DNA of 64,000 bases, from positions 1-64,000 of the forward strand of contig NZ_FMXM01000024.1 in NCBI RefSeq assembly GCF_900103325.1. Reading direction: 5' to 3'. The stretch's first letter is position 1. Every line of letters starts with the position of its first letter. This DNA is from Mesorhizobium qingshengii (GTDB lineage Bacteria > Pseudomonadota > Alphaproteobacteria > Rhizobiales > Rhizobiaceae). The notes below the pieces were generated by a model, which saw only the letters and a program-made list of their open reading frames with translations, searched no databases and had not been told where the DNA came from. The position numbers and the translations under genes were made by a program. Positions 27,583 through 37,080 of this stretch are shown piece by piece.

Positions 27583-27768
27583 ATGAGAGAGTTCTTCAAC
27601 ACCGTTATCATCATCGTATTGATAGCGATCGCCGTCGTCCTGCTTTTGCTCGCACCAAAAGGCTTTCAGTTCGGCCAGCCGGATCCGATTGTTAGTTCGG
27701 GTGCCCGCTTAGCGCGAGGAGACGCCAATACCTTTGTGCACGCACAGTCGGCTGGTAGTGCGGTGTGA
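27583..27768 (+). CDS. Possible small single-pass membrane protein
   Basis: The 61-residue frame has AGGAAAAGC directly before its ATG, a good ribosome site. Residues 1-27 (MREFFNTVIIIVLIAIAVVL and LLLAPKG) form one membrane helix; the rest is a short polar tail. I recognise no family. Codon use and the ribosome site support it, but it has no operon partner. Confidence 0.4.
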   Translation: MREFFNTVIIIVLIAIAVVLLLLAPKGFQFGQPDPIVSSGARLARGDANTFVHAQSAGSAV

Positions 27769-28550
27769 GGTTGTCCCGTCGCCGGTAGGCCATGCCAATC
27801 TTATTCTTCCAAACCACGCGAGATACCCCAATCTCGCGAAGCCGATTCTTTGAGCACGGCGCTTGCCGCGAAAATCCGATCGGTCTGGAATAGTTTCTGA
27901 TCCGTCTCGGTATATTGGGTATGAACGTGGAAAGCTCGACGCCATTCCCGCTCCTGGAGATTTCCCCATGGTGGGGCCCACGCAGGGTCGCTCGAACGCG
28001 AAGCACAATCGCTCGAGCGCGGACGACTCGCTGCAAGAGCCGCCTTGTGTCCACCCTCGCCCGAGCGCGTGCCGTCCGCGACGATCGCGTTTTCGGGGGC
28101 GATGGTCACACAGCACGTGCAGCGGGGCAAGGTGGGTTCCTTGCCCATCCTTTGTTGCTGCAGGGCTCGCTTTGGTTTCCGTCAGCGCCGACCACCTCGG
28201 CGGCATTGCCATTGGAGCAAAGGCAACGTTTCACTGCGCAAGAAGCCGAATAGCACTGCTGCGCGCTGACCTGAGGGCAGTTGCGATGCTGGGAAGTGTT
28301 TCCAACATACCCGTGGAACCCACTGCAGGAAGTGCATTGGCGGCCGAAGCGGTTTGAGATGAACATCGGCCGCTCGGACCTCATTCGGATAACGATGGTA
28401 CCCGTGCAATACCGAGCCACACCGTACTCGGTTGCCAAATCCTCGCCTTGCTTCGGCCTATTTGCCCACGATCATGTCGGCTTCGCGAGGTTGGAAAGCG
28501 GCTTCCCGCCAGCTTCTCAAAACGCTGAACTCAGATATCGAGATGATCCT

Positions 28551-28982
28551 TTGAATTTGCTGCTCGCCATCGCCTTGACATTCGTCGCGGTCATCGGGTC
28601 GTCTTCCCTGCACTACGAAGCAATCCAACGTCTCGACAGATTGGCGCGCAGGTCGATTGGGGCCTACCCTGCGCTGCTTTTTGTCATCTGCGGACTGGTT
28701 TGTCTTCACCTTCTGGAGATCGGGATCTATGCGGCAATATTTCACCTCGCGGACCAAACCCTCTCCTTAGGTGATTTCGGCGGAAAGGCTTTTCCTTCGA
28801 ATATGGACTATTTCTACTATGCAGCCGAGGCCTACGCCTCTCTCGGCTATAATAACGTGATACCCATCGGCGAAATGCGACTCATCACGTCCATCACGCC
28901 ATTGAACGGTCTGCTGCTTCTGACCTGGTCTGGCTCGTTTCTTTTCTCACTCGTGGAGGATTGGCGAGGCAAGGGAAAATAG
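28551..28982 (+). CDS. Two-helix ion-channel domain protein (K+ channel-like)
   Basis: The conserved part has 143 residues: a first helix (LNLLLAIALTFVAVIGSSSL), a second (AYPALLFVICGLVCLHLLEI), a pore-like re-entrant segment (YFYYAAEAYASLGYNNVIPI) and a last helix. The order helix-pore-helix resembles ion channel domain proteins, though the pore reads SLGYNN instead of the canonical TxGYGD. A TTG at 28551 begins the conserved part; ATGs at 28359 and 28395 are in frame but precede sequence that looks non-coding. Ion selectivity cannot be stated. Confidence 0.65.
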   Translation: MNLLLAIALTFVAVIGSSSLHYEAIQRLDRLARRSIGAYPALLFVICGLVCLHLLEIGIYAAIFHLADQTLSLGDFGGKAFPSNMDYFYYAAEAYASLGYNNVIPIGEMRLITSITPLNGLLLLTWSGSFLFSLVEDWRGKGK

Positions 28983-29320
28983 CGCGCGATATCGGATGGC
29001 CTTGCATCATATCCAATTTCAAGGCTTCGTTCTTGGTGGCTGGCGGCTTGCCGGGCGGTAGCGACCAGTTCGTTCTACTCATCTCGCGTCGGCATGCTGT
29101 GGCAAGCAAACTGCGTCGCAGCCCTGTGCTCCAATTGGACCTATAACTCAGTCGACAGAGATCACGTGTTATTGCTCGCGGGAACAATTTCGTGATCGCA
29201 GCCCTCTTGCAATAGAACCGCCCAACTCGTGCCACAAAGCAGGCAATCCATTCTACCCGCATAAAGCCGCCAAGGCTTTGCAACGCAACGATTAATTTCA
29301 AATTCGAGCGGGAGGCAGCC

Positions 29321-30541
29321 ATGATCCCTGCGGGCATTCGCGCGCCCTTTTCAAACCCTACCACGAGCCTCGCCACAGCCTTGGTGGTGACCGGTCTCGT
29401 CGCCACCGCGCCTGAGGCGCATGCTCAAACCGCAGCCGCGGTCGCCACGGCGCAAGCGCCAACCGGCCTGTGGTTGACCACGCCCTTTCCGGAATTCTCG
29501 GCCCGAGCCGGCAAGGATGTGAGTGTGCCCCTGAGCCTGGCCAACCGGGGACTGCCGCCACAGCGCGTGGAACTCGGTGTCGAGGGGCTGCCCGACGGAT
29601 GGAAGTGGGAGATCGACGGCGGCGGCAAACCCGTCACTGCGGCAATCGCCGGATCGGATAACACGGTCGGCCTGACTCTAAAATTGACGCCGAAGGCAGG
29701 TGACGTCGGCAAGGCTCTGAACTTTGCCGTGTCCGGCAAGGCCGGCACCGAAGCACTGAACCTGCCGATGGAGATGACGCTTGCCAAGACCGAGCCGGCG
29801 AAACTGACGCTTGAACCCAAGCTTCCTGCGCTACGCGGCACCGCCAAATCGGCATTCGATTTCCAGGTCGATATCAAGAACGAAGGCCAGGAGGACTCAA
29901 CCGTCAACCTACTCTCGAAGGCGCCGTCCGGCTTCCAGGTAACCTTCAAGCAGGGCTACGGGTCGCAGGAACTGACCAGCCTGCCGTTGAAGGCCGGGGA
30001 ATCGAAAACACTCTCCGTCAGCGTCCAGCCGCCAGAGAACGCCGAGGCCGGCCAGTATCCAGTTGGTGTCGCCGCCAGCGGCGAGAACGTCAGCGCCGAC
30101 ACCAAACTGCTGCTCGATATCACCGGCAGGCCGTCGGTTGCGCTTTCCGGCCCTGAAGGCCGGCTTTCCGGCGACGCCACGGCGGGTCAGGAGCGCACTT
30201 TCACCTTCACGCTATCGAACAGCGGGGCTGCACCTGCTCGCGACCTGAAGCTGTCGGCAAGCCCGCCCTCCGGCTGGAAAGTAACCTTCAATCCCGAAAA
30301 GGTCGATGAGATCGCGCCCGGCGGGACATCCAGTGTCGGCGTTTCGATGACGCCTTCTACGCAGGCGATCGCCGGCGACTATATGGTCTCGGTCCGTGCG
30401 AATGGCGACGGCGCGTCTGACAGCGCCAATTTCCGGGTCACGGTGCGCACATCCACGCTATGGGGGGTAACCGGCCTTGGCGTCATCGGCGCATCCGCGT
30501 TGATGCTTGCCTTCGCTGTTACGAGGTATGGACGGCGATGA
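29321..30541 (+). CDS. NEW3-domain protein with C-terminal membrane anchor
   Basis: This 406-residue exported protein has a signal peptide (about 1-36, cleavage near AHAQT), then repeated beta-sandwich units of the alpha-galactosidase NEW3 type: SARAGKDVSVPLSLANRG, AFDFQVDIKNEGQEDSTVNL and RTFTFTLSNSGAAPARDLKL. A C-terminal helix (VTGLGVIGASALMLAFAVT) followed by RYGRR anchors it in the membrane with the domains outside. It overlaps the downstream ABC ATPase gene as ATGA, so it is part of an ABC-2 export system. Its role may be to sense or bind surface polymers. Confidence 0.88.
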   Translation: MIPAGIRAPFSNPTTSLATALVVTGLVATAPEAHAQTAAAVATAQAPTGLWLTTPFPEFSARAGKDVSVPLSLANRGLPPQRVELGVEGLPDGWKWEIDGGGKPVTAAIAGSDNTVGLTLKLTPKAGDVGKALNFAVSGKAGTEALNLPMEMTLAKTEPAKLTLEPKLPALRGTAKSAFDFQVDIKNEGQEDSTVNLLSKAPSGFQVTFKQGYGSQELTSLPLKAGESKTLSVSVQPPENAEAGQYPVGVAASGENVSADTKLLLDITGRPSVALSGPEGRLSGDATAGQERTFTFTLSNSGAAPARDLKLSASPPSGWKVTFNPEKVDEIAPGGTSSVGVSMTPSTQAIAGDYMVSVRANGDGASDSANFRVTVRTSTLWGVTGLGVIGASALMLAFAVTRYGRR

Positions 30542-31479
30542 GCCCGGTCATAGAAGCACGCGGCCTCGTCAAGCGCTACGGTCGACTTCCGGCGGTTGAC
30601 GGCATTGATCTCACCGTCGAGAAAGGCGAGGTCTTTGGGCTGCTTGGCCCGAATGGTTCTGGAAAGACCACCACCATCCTGCTGCTGCTCGGGCTCACCG
30701 AGCCGACTGCCGGTTCGATTCGCGTTCTCGGACTCGACCCACTGCGCCAGCCGCTGCAGGTTAAGCAGCGGGTCGGCTATCTGCCGGATCAGATCGGCTT
30801 CTACGATCATCTGACGGCACTCGAAAATCTCGCCTACACGGCAAGGCTGGCCGGCCTCCCATCCGACGAGGCGAACAAGCGCATCGTCGGCGCAATGGAG
30901 AGAGTAAGGCTGGCCGATGTTGCCAATCGCCGCGTCGCAACCTTCTCGCGCGGTATGCGCCAGCGCCTCGGACTTGCCGAAGTGCTGGTCAAGCAGGCCG
31001 AGATTGCCATCCTCGATGAACCGACGTCGGGTCTCGATCCACAGTCGACGCAGGAGTTGCTGGAGCTGATCCGAGAACTGGCGAGCGAGGGTGTGACGTT
31101 CGTGCTTTCCTCGCATCTGCTTGCCATGATGCAGACGATTTGCAGCCGGGTAGCACTTTTCCGAAAGGGCAGCATCGGCCTCATCGGCCAGGTCGAAAAC
31201 CTCACTTCGGACGTCCTCGGCGGCTCACATATGGTTGAGGTCGAATTCGAGAACGCCGATCTGGTGAAGGTCCTTGCCGGCGCGCCGCATGTATCCGGCC
31301 TGACGCCACTGGGAACGGGACGCTGGCGCGTCGATGCCGACGCGGATGTCAGGACCGATATCGCCCGGCGCATTGTTGGCGCAGGTGGTGCGCTTCGCTC
31401 CATGACTATCCGTCAGGCCACGCTCGACGAGGTCTACGTCCGCTTTTTCGAGGGAGAGAACCATGACGTCGCAGCGTGA
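30538..31479 (+). CDS. ABC-2 type transporter ATP-binding protein
   Basis: The 313-residue ATPase has Walker A GPNGSGKTTT, signature FSRGMRQRLGLAEVL, Walker B IAILDEPTSGLD and switch SSHLL. Residues after about 220 form the extra C-terminal domain seen in NosF/DrrA-type ATPases. I use the ATG at 30538, which overlaps the NEW3 stop by four bases. It is coupled to the permease that starts inside its last codons. Confidence 0.92.
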   Translation: MSPVIEARGLVKRYGRLPAVDGIDLTVEKGEVFGLLGPNGSGKTTTILLLLGLTEPTAGSIRVLGLDPLRQPLQVKQRVGYLPDQIGFYDHLTALENLAYTARLAGLPSDEANKRIVGAMERVRLADVANRRVATFSRGMRQRLGLAEVLVKQAEIAILDEPTSGLDPQSTQELLELIRELASEGVTFVLSSHLLAMMQTICSRVALFRKGSIGLIGQVENLTSDVLGGSHMVEVEFENADLVKVLAGAPHVSGLTPLGTGRWRVDADADVRTDIARRIVGAGGALRSMTIRQATLDEVYVRFFEGENHDVAA

Positions 31480-32422
31480 AGGGTCGCCTTTTGCTGGTCT
31501 ATCGACAATCGCGCTCAAGGAAGCCGCCGATCATATGAACAGCATTCGGATCCATCTGGTAATGCTTCTGGTGCTGCTCACAGCGATCGGCTCCGTCTAT
31601 GGTGCCATCGGCCAGATCAAGGCCACCGTTAGCGAGGACCAGTTCCTATTCCTGCGCCTGTTCACCACCGCGCAGCAGCCGCTGCCGTCCTTCGTTTCCT
31701 TCCTCGGCTTCCTCGTGCCTCTGGTGGCGATCGCGCTGGGCTTCGACGCCATCAACGGCGAATACAGCCGCCGCACGCTGTCGCGCATCCTGTCGCAGCC
31801 GATCTATCGCGACGCGCTTCTCACCGGCAAATTTCTGGGCGGGCTGTTGGTCATCGCCATCTGCCTGCTGGATCTGTGGCTGCTGGTCACGGGCCTTGGC
31901 ATCCTCGTGCTCGGGCTGCCACCCAGCGGCGAGGAGATCGCCCGTGGCCTTGCCTTCCTGTTTGCGTCATTCGTTTATTCTGGCGTCTGGCTGGCGGTGG
32001 CATTGGCCTTTTCCACCATCGTCAAATCGCCGGCGACTTCGGCATTGTGCGCGCTCACTGCATGGCTGTTGTTCACCGTGTTCTGGCCCATGCTGGCGCC
32101 GCTGATCGCTGGCGCCGTCGCGCCGATAGACCCTCTCGATCCGATGACTGCAGTTCATCAGATCGATATCCAGCAGGCCCTCGCCCGCATCTCACCCAAC
32201 ACGCTCTACGGTGAAGCTACGCTTGCCCTGCTCAACCCGGCAACACGCTCGCTCGGCCTGCTGTTCACCGACCAGTTGAGCGGTGCCATGATGGGAGCGC
32301 CGTTGCCCTTCTCGCTGAGCGTGGCCCTGATCTGGCCGCAGCTTGCCGGCATGATCGCGGCGCTTCTGGTGCTTTTCACCATCGCCTACGTCTCATTCCA
32401 GAGGCAGGAGATTCGAGCGTAA
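31463..32422 (+). CDS. ABC-2 type transporter permease (NosY-like)
   Basis: The 319-residue permease has about six membrane segments, with a cytoplasmic helix rich in charged residues (GFDAINGEYSRRTLSRILSQ) typical of ABC-2/NosY proteins before the transport helices. Its start lies 17 bases inside the ATPase gene. The substrate is not known. With the NEW3 protein and the ATPase it forms a three-gene operon just upstream of a DegP-type protease gene. Confidence 0.9.
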   Translation: MTSQREGSPFAGLSTIALKEAADHMNSIRIHLVMLLVLLTAIGSVYGAIGQIKATVSEDQFLFLRLFTTAQQPLPSFVSFLGFLVPLVAIALGFDAINGEYSRRTLSRILSQPIYRDALLTGKFLGGLLVIAICLLDLWLLVTGLGILVLGLPPSGEEIARGLAFLFASFVYSGVWLAVALAFSTIVKSPATSALCALTAWLLFTVFWPMLAPLIAGAVAPIDPLDPMTAVHQIDIQQALARISPNTLYGEATLALLNPATRSLGLLFTDQLSGAMMGAPLPFSLSVALIWPQLAGMIAALLVLFTIAYVSFQRQEIRA

Positions 32423-32637
32423 GAACCGCTGATAACCGGACTTGGAGAGTGAGACGGAAGCGAACGTCTCGGCGATCGTGCCCCCGAGATTATGTGTAAG
32501 GCGGCCATTCCGGATGGTTCACTCCGCCAACGTTACCAAAGTTTCACGTACTGGAAATGCCACCGTAATGTGCGCCTCTCTATTCTGTTCGCTCATGGTG
32601 CCGTCCGGCACGACTCTTAAAAGAGGATACGAGACCC

Positions 32638-34159
32638 ATGAACGCTTCCCCCAATTCATCTTCCCGCACCCGCAAACGTCTTATGGCTGCCGCTGCCTCC
32701 CTGGCTATTGCTGGCGCGATCGGCTTCGGCGCCGTTGCCACCCGGGACGGCCCCCGTTCTGGCTGACGCCGTACACGTCCAGACCGCGCAGGTTCCCGGT
32801 TTCGCCGATCTCGTCGAACGCGTTTCGCCGGCGGTCGTCAGTGTCAAGGTCAAGGGCAAGATCCAGCCGGCGGCCGATGAGGGCTTCGACAACCTGCCAA
32901 ACAATCCGCAACTGCGCCGCTTCTTCAAGGAATTCCGAGGCTTTGGCGATCAGGGCGGCCAGTTCGGCATGCGCCGTTTCGGTCACCGCGACCATAACAA
33001 CGACCGACCGCGGCCGGTAGCACAGGGTTCCGGCTTCTTCATCTCCGAAGATGGCTATCTCGTCACCAATAACCATGTCGTCTCGGAAGGCTCGGCCTTC
33101 ACCGTGGTGACCAATGACGGCAAGGAACTCGACGCCAAGGTGATCGGCACCGACCCCCGCACCGACCTCGCAGTTCTCAAGGTCGATGGCGGCGGCAAGT
33201 TCACCTATGTAGACTTCGCCGACGATTCAAAGGTCCGCATCGGCGACTGGGTGGTGGCCGTCGGCAATCCGTTCGGCCTCGGCGGTACCGTCACCGCTGG
33301 CATTGTCTCGGCGCGCGGCCGCGACATCGGTGCGGGCCCCTATGACGATTTCATCCAGATCGACGCCCCGGTCAACCGGGGCAACTCGGGCGGCCCTACC
33401 TTCAACCTCAACGGCCAGGTCGTCGGCATCAACACCGCGATCTTCTCCCCGTCAGGCGGCAGCGTCGGCATTGCCTTCGACATTCCGGCTTCAACCGCCA
33501 AGCAGGTGGTCGAGGACCTGATGAAGAGTGGCTCCGTGCAGCGCGGCTGGCTTGGCGTGGAAATCCAGCCGATTACTTCCGACATCGCCGAGTCGCTCGG
33601 GTTGAAGTCCGAGAAGGGCGCGCTGGTCTCCAGCGCCCAGGACGCCAGTCCCGGCAAGAAGGCAGGTATCGTCGCCGGCGACGTGATCACTCAGGTGGAT
33701 GGTAAGGACGTCGCTTCGCCGAAGGACCTAGCCCGGATGATCGGCGCCTATGCACCCGGCAAGTCGGTCGACGTCACCCTCTGGCGCGATGGCAAGAACG
33801 AGACGGTCAAGGTCGACCTGGGCACGCTGCCTTCAAGCGACAAGCAGGCCTCGAACAAAGATACGCCCGCCGCGCCCGCCAAGGCCGACATGCTGGCCAA
33901 CCTCGGGCTCACCGTCACCAAGTCGGAAAACGGCAAGGGTCTTGTGGTCACCGATGTCGATCCAGACAGCGATGGTGCCGACCGCGGCATCCAGCCCGGC
34001 GATATCATAACCGCAGTCAACTCGACCGAAGTGAACGACACCGGCGATGTCAACAAGGCAATGGCCGATGCGGTGAAATCCGGACGCAAGGCCGTGCTGA
34101 TGCAGATCACCCGCGACGACTCGAACCGGTTTGTAGCGGTGCCGGTCGAGAAGGGCTGA
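32638..34159 (+). CDS. degP: Do/DegP-family periplasmic serine protease, frameshift in the signal peptide
   Basis: The mature protease is intact: trypsin-like domain with catalytic His (VTNNHVVSEG), Asp (TDLAVLKVDG) and Ser (NRGNSGGPTF), then two PDZ domains, total about 500 residues. The natural start is the ATG at 32638 (SD AGAGGA) with a signal peptide MNASPNSSSRTRKRLMAAAA. That frame stops at TGA 32764 after GPRSG. The protease continues in another frame; dropping one C at 32741-32743 would join them as AVATGTAPVLADAVHVQT. As read, only an internal TTG (32708) could start the protease frame, without a full signal. It may be a sequencing error or a real mutation. Confidence 0.85.
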
Positions 34160-34176
34160 CCATCTCGTCGAATTTT

Positions 34177-34214
34177 CCCTGCGGTGGCCTCAAAACACCA
34201 GGGCCGCCGCGGGG
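34177..34214 (+). terminator. Terminator-like hairpin after degP
   Basis: Arms CCCTGCGGTGGCC and GGCCGCCGCGGGG pair with two mismatches, extended by TTT/AAA on the outside, starting 18 bases after the protease stop. There is no long T-run. Confidence 0.5.
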
Positions 34215-35144
34215 AAAGCATGATTTTGCAGGAGCGGAAAGAGGGAGGCTGCACCGTATTCCAGACAAGACCATGGCACTGAAGGCATGCCGTCGCGACC
34301 CGCGCCACGGGGCAGACTTAAGGCCATGCGTGCGTGAGGCCATGCGTGCTTTTTGCTCTAGCCTGGCCGGCACCGTGCCACACGCCAAGACATTTATGCC
34401 GGGCCGACGGCCAGGCCTTCCCAGCAGGCGGCTTCGCCTGTCTCAACCTGGTCGGCAGCAAGCACCTGTCGGCTATATTCGTAACGGTCACCACCAGTGA
34501 TGCGGCCGCCGTGGCCCACAAATCCATCCGGGCAAATCCCGCCCGCAGTATAACCTCTGTGCAATTGGCCGCGGCACTTGCCAAACTGGGGCGCCTGGCA
34601 GGGGCGAGGACGACGGCGGCGCGGGTTCTCCATTTGCACCTCGCGTTCCGCTACACCCGGCCGTTCTTCGGCGCCAACTACGAGCCTGTTGGCGGCGTCC
34701 ATGGCTGAGGCTCTCAGCGCTGCCGGAATAGGGCGTCACACAGGCGCCAGTGTCGCGTCGTCATGTTCGTTAGGGGCAGGAGCGTGCGTTTCAGCTTGTT
34801 CACTGGGACAGGCAGTCAGCTGACGGTAACATCCGCCATATGCGCTCACGCCAAGTTGAAGATATTCGAAGGAACGAAGTTTGGTCGAAGACTTTGATGC
34901 CTTCATCGTCTTCCGCTGCTCTGAGCCAGGGGCGTCGCCCCGGCAAACTCCACTTCAGGACTAGCCAGTTTTCAAAGTCCCAGGAGCACTTGCGTCCGCG
35001 CCCCGACCGGTGCCAGGTCGACAAAGGCCTGTTCAGCCTTTCCGCTTGAGTCATTGCGAGCGAAACGCTCGCAATTGGGGTTATCTCGGTGAATGACCCT
35101 CCGTACCGCAAGGACGGCCAAATGCTATCGCAGCGTCGACGACC
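34215..35144. other. Intergenic region holding a gene relic
   Basis: Apart from the cyclase fragment at 34502-34731 I see no gene. A minus-strand frame of 103 codons at 34800-35111 has tryptophan-rich sequence without a recognisable family and no ribosome site. Confidence 0.4.
34502..34731 (+). pseudogene. C-terminal relic of a TPR-type adenylate cyclase
   Basis: The plus strand reads AVAHKSIRANPARSITSVQL then AAALAKLGRLAGARTTAARV, a TPR pair, followed by FRYTRPFFGANYEPV; a second frame continues with SMAEALSAAGI. This is the pattern at the end of class III adenylate cyclases with TPR repeats found in rhizobia. No catalytic domain is left and the frame changes near 34700. It is a gene remnant. 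Confidence 0.55.
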
Positions 35145-36038
35145 TCACTCCTTTACCGCCCCCGTCATCGAGGAGACGTAGTGCTCGACGAAGAATGAAT
35201 AGAGCACGACCACCGGCAGGGAGCCGATCAGAGCGCCTGCCATCAGTGCACCCCATTCATAGACGTCGGAGCGGACCAGCTCGGTGAGCACGCCAACCGG
35301 CACCGTCTTGTTCTCGGACGACTGGATGAAAGTCAGAGCATAGATGAACTCGTTCCATGACAAGGTGAAAGCGAAGATACCGGCCGAGATCAGTCCCGGC
35401 ACCGACAGCGGCAGCACGATCTTCGTCAGGATCTGCAACCTGCTAGCCCCGTCGATGAGCGCACATTCCTCCAGCTCGAACGGAATCGAACGGAAGTAGC
35501 CCATCAGGAGCCAGGTGCAAAATGGGATTAGGAAGGTCGGGTAGGTGAGGATCAGCGCAAAGGACGTGTCGTAGAGCCCGAGGTTGAACACCATCACGGA
35601 TAACGGGATGAACAGGATCGATGGCGGCACGAGATAGGCGAGGAAGATGGCGAGTCCAACCTGCCGCGCCCCCGAAAACCTCAAGCGTTCGATCGCATAG
35701 GCCGCAAATACCGAAGCAAACAGCGAAAGGAAGGTGGCGGCAGTCGAGATGATGATCGTGTTGAGCAGCCAGCCGGGATAGGACGTCTCGAAGAGAAGAT
35801 AGCGGATGTGTTCGAGCGTCGGATGCACGACCCAGAACGGGTTGAAATTCGCATAGTCCGTCATCTCGAGATTGGGTTTCACTGCCGTGATCGTCATCCA
35901 GTAGAACGGAAACAACAGCACGATGACGAAGACCAGCAGCGGCAGATAGACCGTCACCAAGCGCCGGGGCAGGCTCTGGAGATAGCCCATGCCGCCTTCG
36001 TCTGTGTCCGGACGGTTGGTCGTCTCGATCGCGGCCAT
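35145..36038 (-). CDS. Sugar ABC transporter permease (MalG/CUT1-like)
   Basis: The 297-residue permease has about six membrane helices and the conserved loop EECALIDGASRLQILTKIVL (EAA motif). Final residues VEHYVSSMTGAVKE match the common GxxxGAVKG ending of CUT1 permeases. I start it at the ATG at 36038, one base after the stop of the other permease; a frame to 36107 overlaps that gene. It ends the operon ATPase, binding protein, permease, permease. Confidence 0.92.
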   Translation of the reverse strand: MAAIETTNRPDTDEGGMGYLQSLPRRLVTVYLPLLVFVIVLLFPFYWMTITAVKPNLEMTDYANFNPFWVVHPTLEHIRYLLFETSYPGWLLNTIIISTAATFLSLFASVFAAYAIERLRFSGARQVGLAIFLAYLVPPSILFIPLSVMVFNLGLYDTSFALILTYPTFLIPFCTWLLMGYFRSIPFELEECALIDGASRLQILTKIVLPLSVPGLISAGIFAFTLSWNEFIYALTFIQSSENKTVPVGVLTELVRSDVYEWGALMAGALIGSLPVVVLYSFFVEHYVSSMTGAVKE

Positions 36039-36039
36039 G

Positions 36040-36990
36040 TCAGTCTCCGCCGCCCTGCTGCCATTTGCGGCGCTGCAGCCCGAAATAGCTGAACAGGATC
36101 GCCGCAAGCAGGAATGGGATCATGGCGACCGCGATTGCGGCGCCCTCGCCAAGCTGGCCTCCCGAAATGCCGCGCTGGAACGACAGCGTCGCCATCAGAT
36201 GGGTAGCATTCACCGGACCGCCGCGGGTCAGCACATAGATCAGCTGGAAATCGGTGAAGGTGAACAGCACCGAAAACGTCATGGTGATGGCGATTATGGG
36301 CGTCAGCAGCGGCAACGTCACATAGCGGAACAATTGCCAGCGGCTGGCGCCGTCGAGCGTCGCGGCCTCGTAGAGCGACTGCGGAATCGTCTGCAGGCCG
36401 GCAAGCAGCGTGATCGCCACGAACGGAATGCCGCGCCAGACGTTGGCGGCGATGACCGACGCCCGCGCGTTCGTCGGATCGCCGAGGAAATTGATGCGAT
36501 GGTCGATAAGGCCCATCTGCTGCAGCGCCCATGACAGGATCGAGAACTGCGCATCGTAGATCCACCAGAAGGCGATGGCCGACAGCACCGTCGGCACCAC
36601 CCACGGCAGCAGGACGATCGCGCGGAAGAACGATTTGAAGGGCAGGTTTTGATTGAGAATGAGCGCCAGCCAGAGGCCGAGCACGAATTTCAGGATCGAG
36701 GCGCTGATCGTGTAGAGCAAGGTGTTGAAGACGGAGAGCCAGAAGACGGCATCGCTCCAAAGATATTCATAGTTCTCGAGGCCTATAAAGATGCCGGGCC
36801 GACCGATGCGGGCATCGGTGAATCCAAGCCAGACGCCGAGGCCGAGCGGATAGGTAAGGAAGACAAGCAGCAGTACCGCCGCCGGCAGCATGAAGCCGAA
36901 GCCAAGCGCATTCCGGCTTTCGGCCCAGCGCGATAGAATCCGCGACAGGTTCGAAGAACGTGGCTGAATGGCAGCTGACTGCAAGGCCAT
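36040..36990 (-). CDS. Sugar ABC transporter permease (MalF/CUT1-like)
   Basis: The 316-residue permease has helices at LPAAVLLLVFLTYPLGLGVW and onward, and an EAA loop EAATLDGASRWQLFRYVTLP. It pairs with the MalG-like permease directly downstream. A strong hairpin lies in the 90 bases between the binding-protein stop and this start, which would lower permease translation or abundance relative to the binding protein. Confidence 0.92.
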   Translation of the reverse strand: MALQSAAIQPRSSNLSRILSRWAESRNALGFGFMLPAAVLLLVFLTYPLGLGVWLGFTDARIGRPGIFIGLENYEYLWSDAVFWLSVFNTLLYTISASILKFVLGLWLALILNQNLPFKSFFRAIVLLPWVVPTVLSAIAFWWIYDAQFSILSWALQQMGLIDHRINFLGDPTNARASVIAANVWRGIPFVAITLLAGLQTIPQSLYEAATLDGASRWQLFRYVTLPLLTPIIAITMTFSVLFTFTDFQLIYVLTRGGPVNATHLMATLSFQRGISGGQLGEGAAIAVAMIPFLLAAILFSYFGLQRRKWQQGGGD

Positions 36991-37041
36991 GGTCGGCTCC
37001 TGTTGAAGTCTTGTTCATCGGCCTGGGCCTCGAAGCAGTCC

Positions 37042-37076
37042 GGCTGAGCCGGGCAGCCGCGCTGCCCGGCTCAGCC
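37042..37076 (-). promoter_or_regulatory. Intra-operon hairpin with 16-bp perfect stem
   Basis: Arms GGCTGAGCCGGGCAGC (37042-37057) and GCTGCCCGGCTCAGCC (37061-37076) pair perfectly around a three-base loop, starting five bases after the binding-protein stop. Such structures protect the binding-protein mRNA from decay or partly end transcription. Confidence 0.7.
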
Positions 37077-37080
37077 CGGC

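Larger units (their letters stand above)
26515..28550. other. Gene-poor 2 kb region with a repeated segment
   Basis: No recognised gene is present apart from a possible small membrane protein at 27583-27768. Two stretches, about 26950-27010 and 27885-27945, share the core GGAATAGTTTC followed by similar sequence (GTATAT, ATGAA, GCTCGA), and their minus-strand translations share YTE..xKLF..D. A frame of 76 codons on the minus strand ending at 26672 has three cysteines but no family. The rest looks eroded. Confidence 0.45.
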
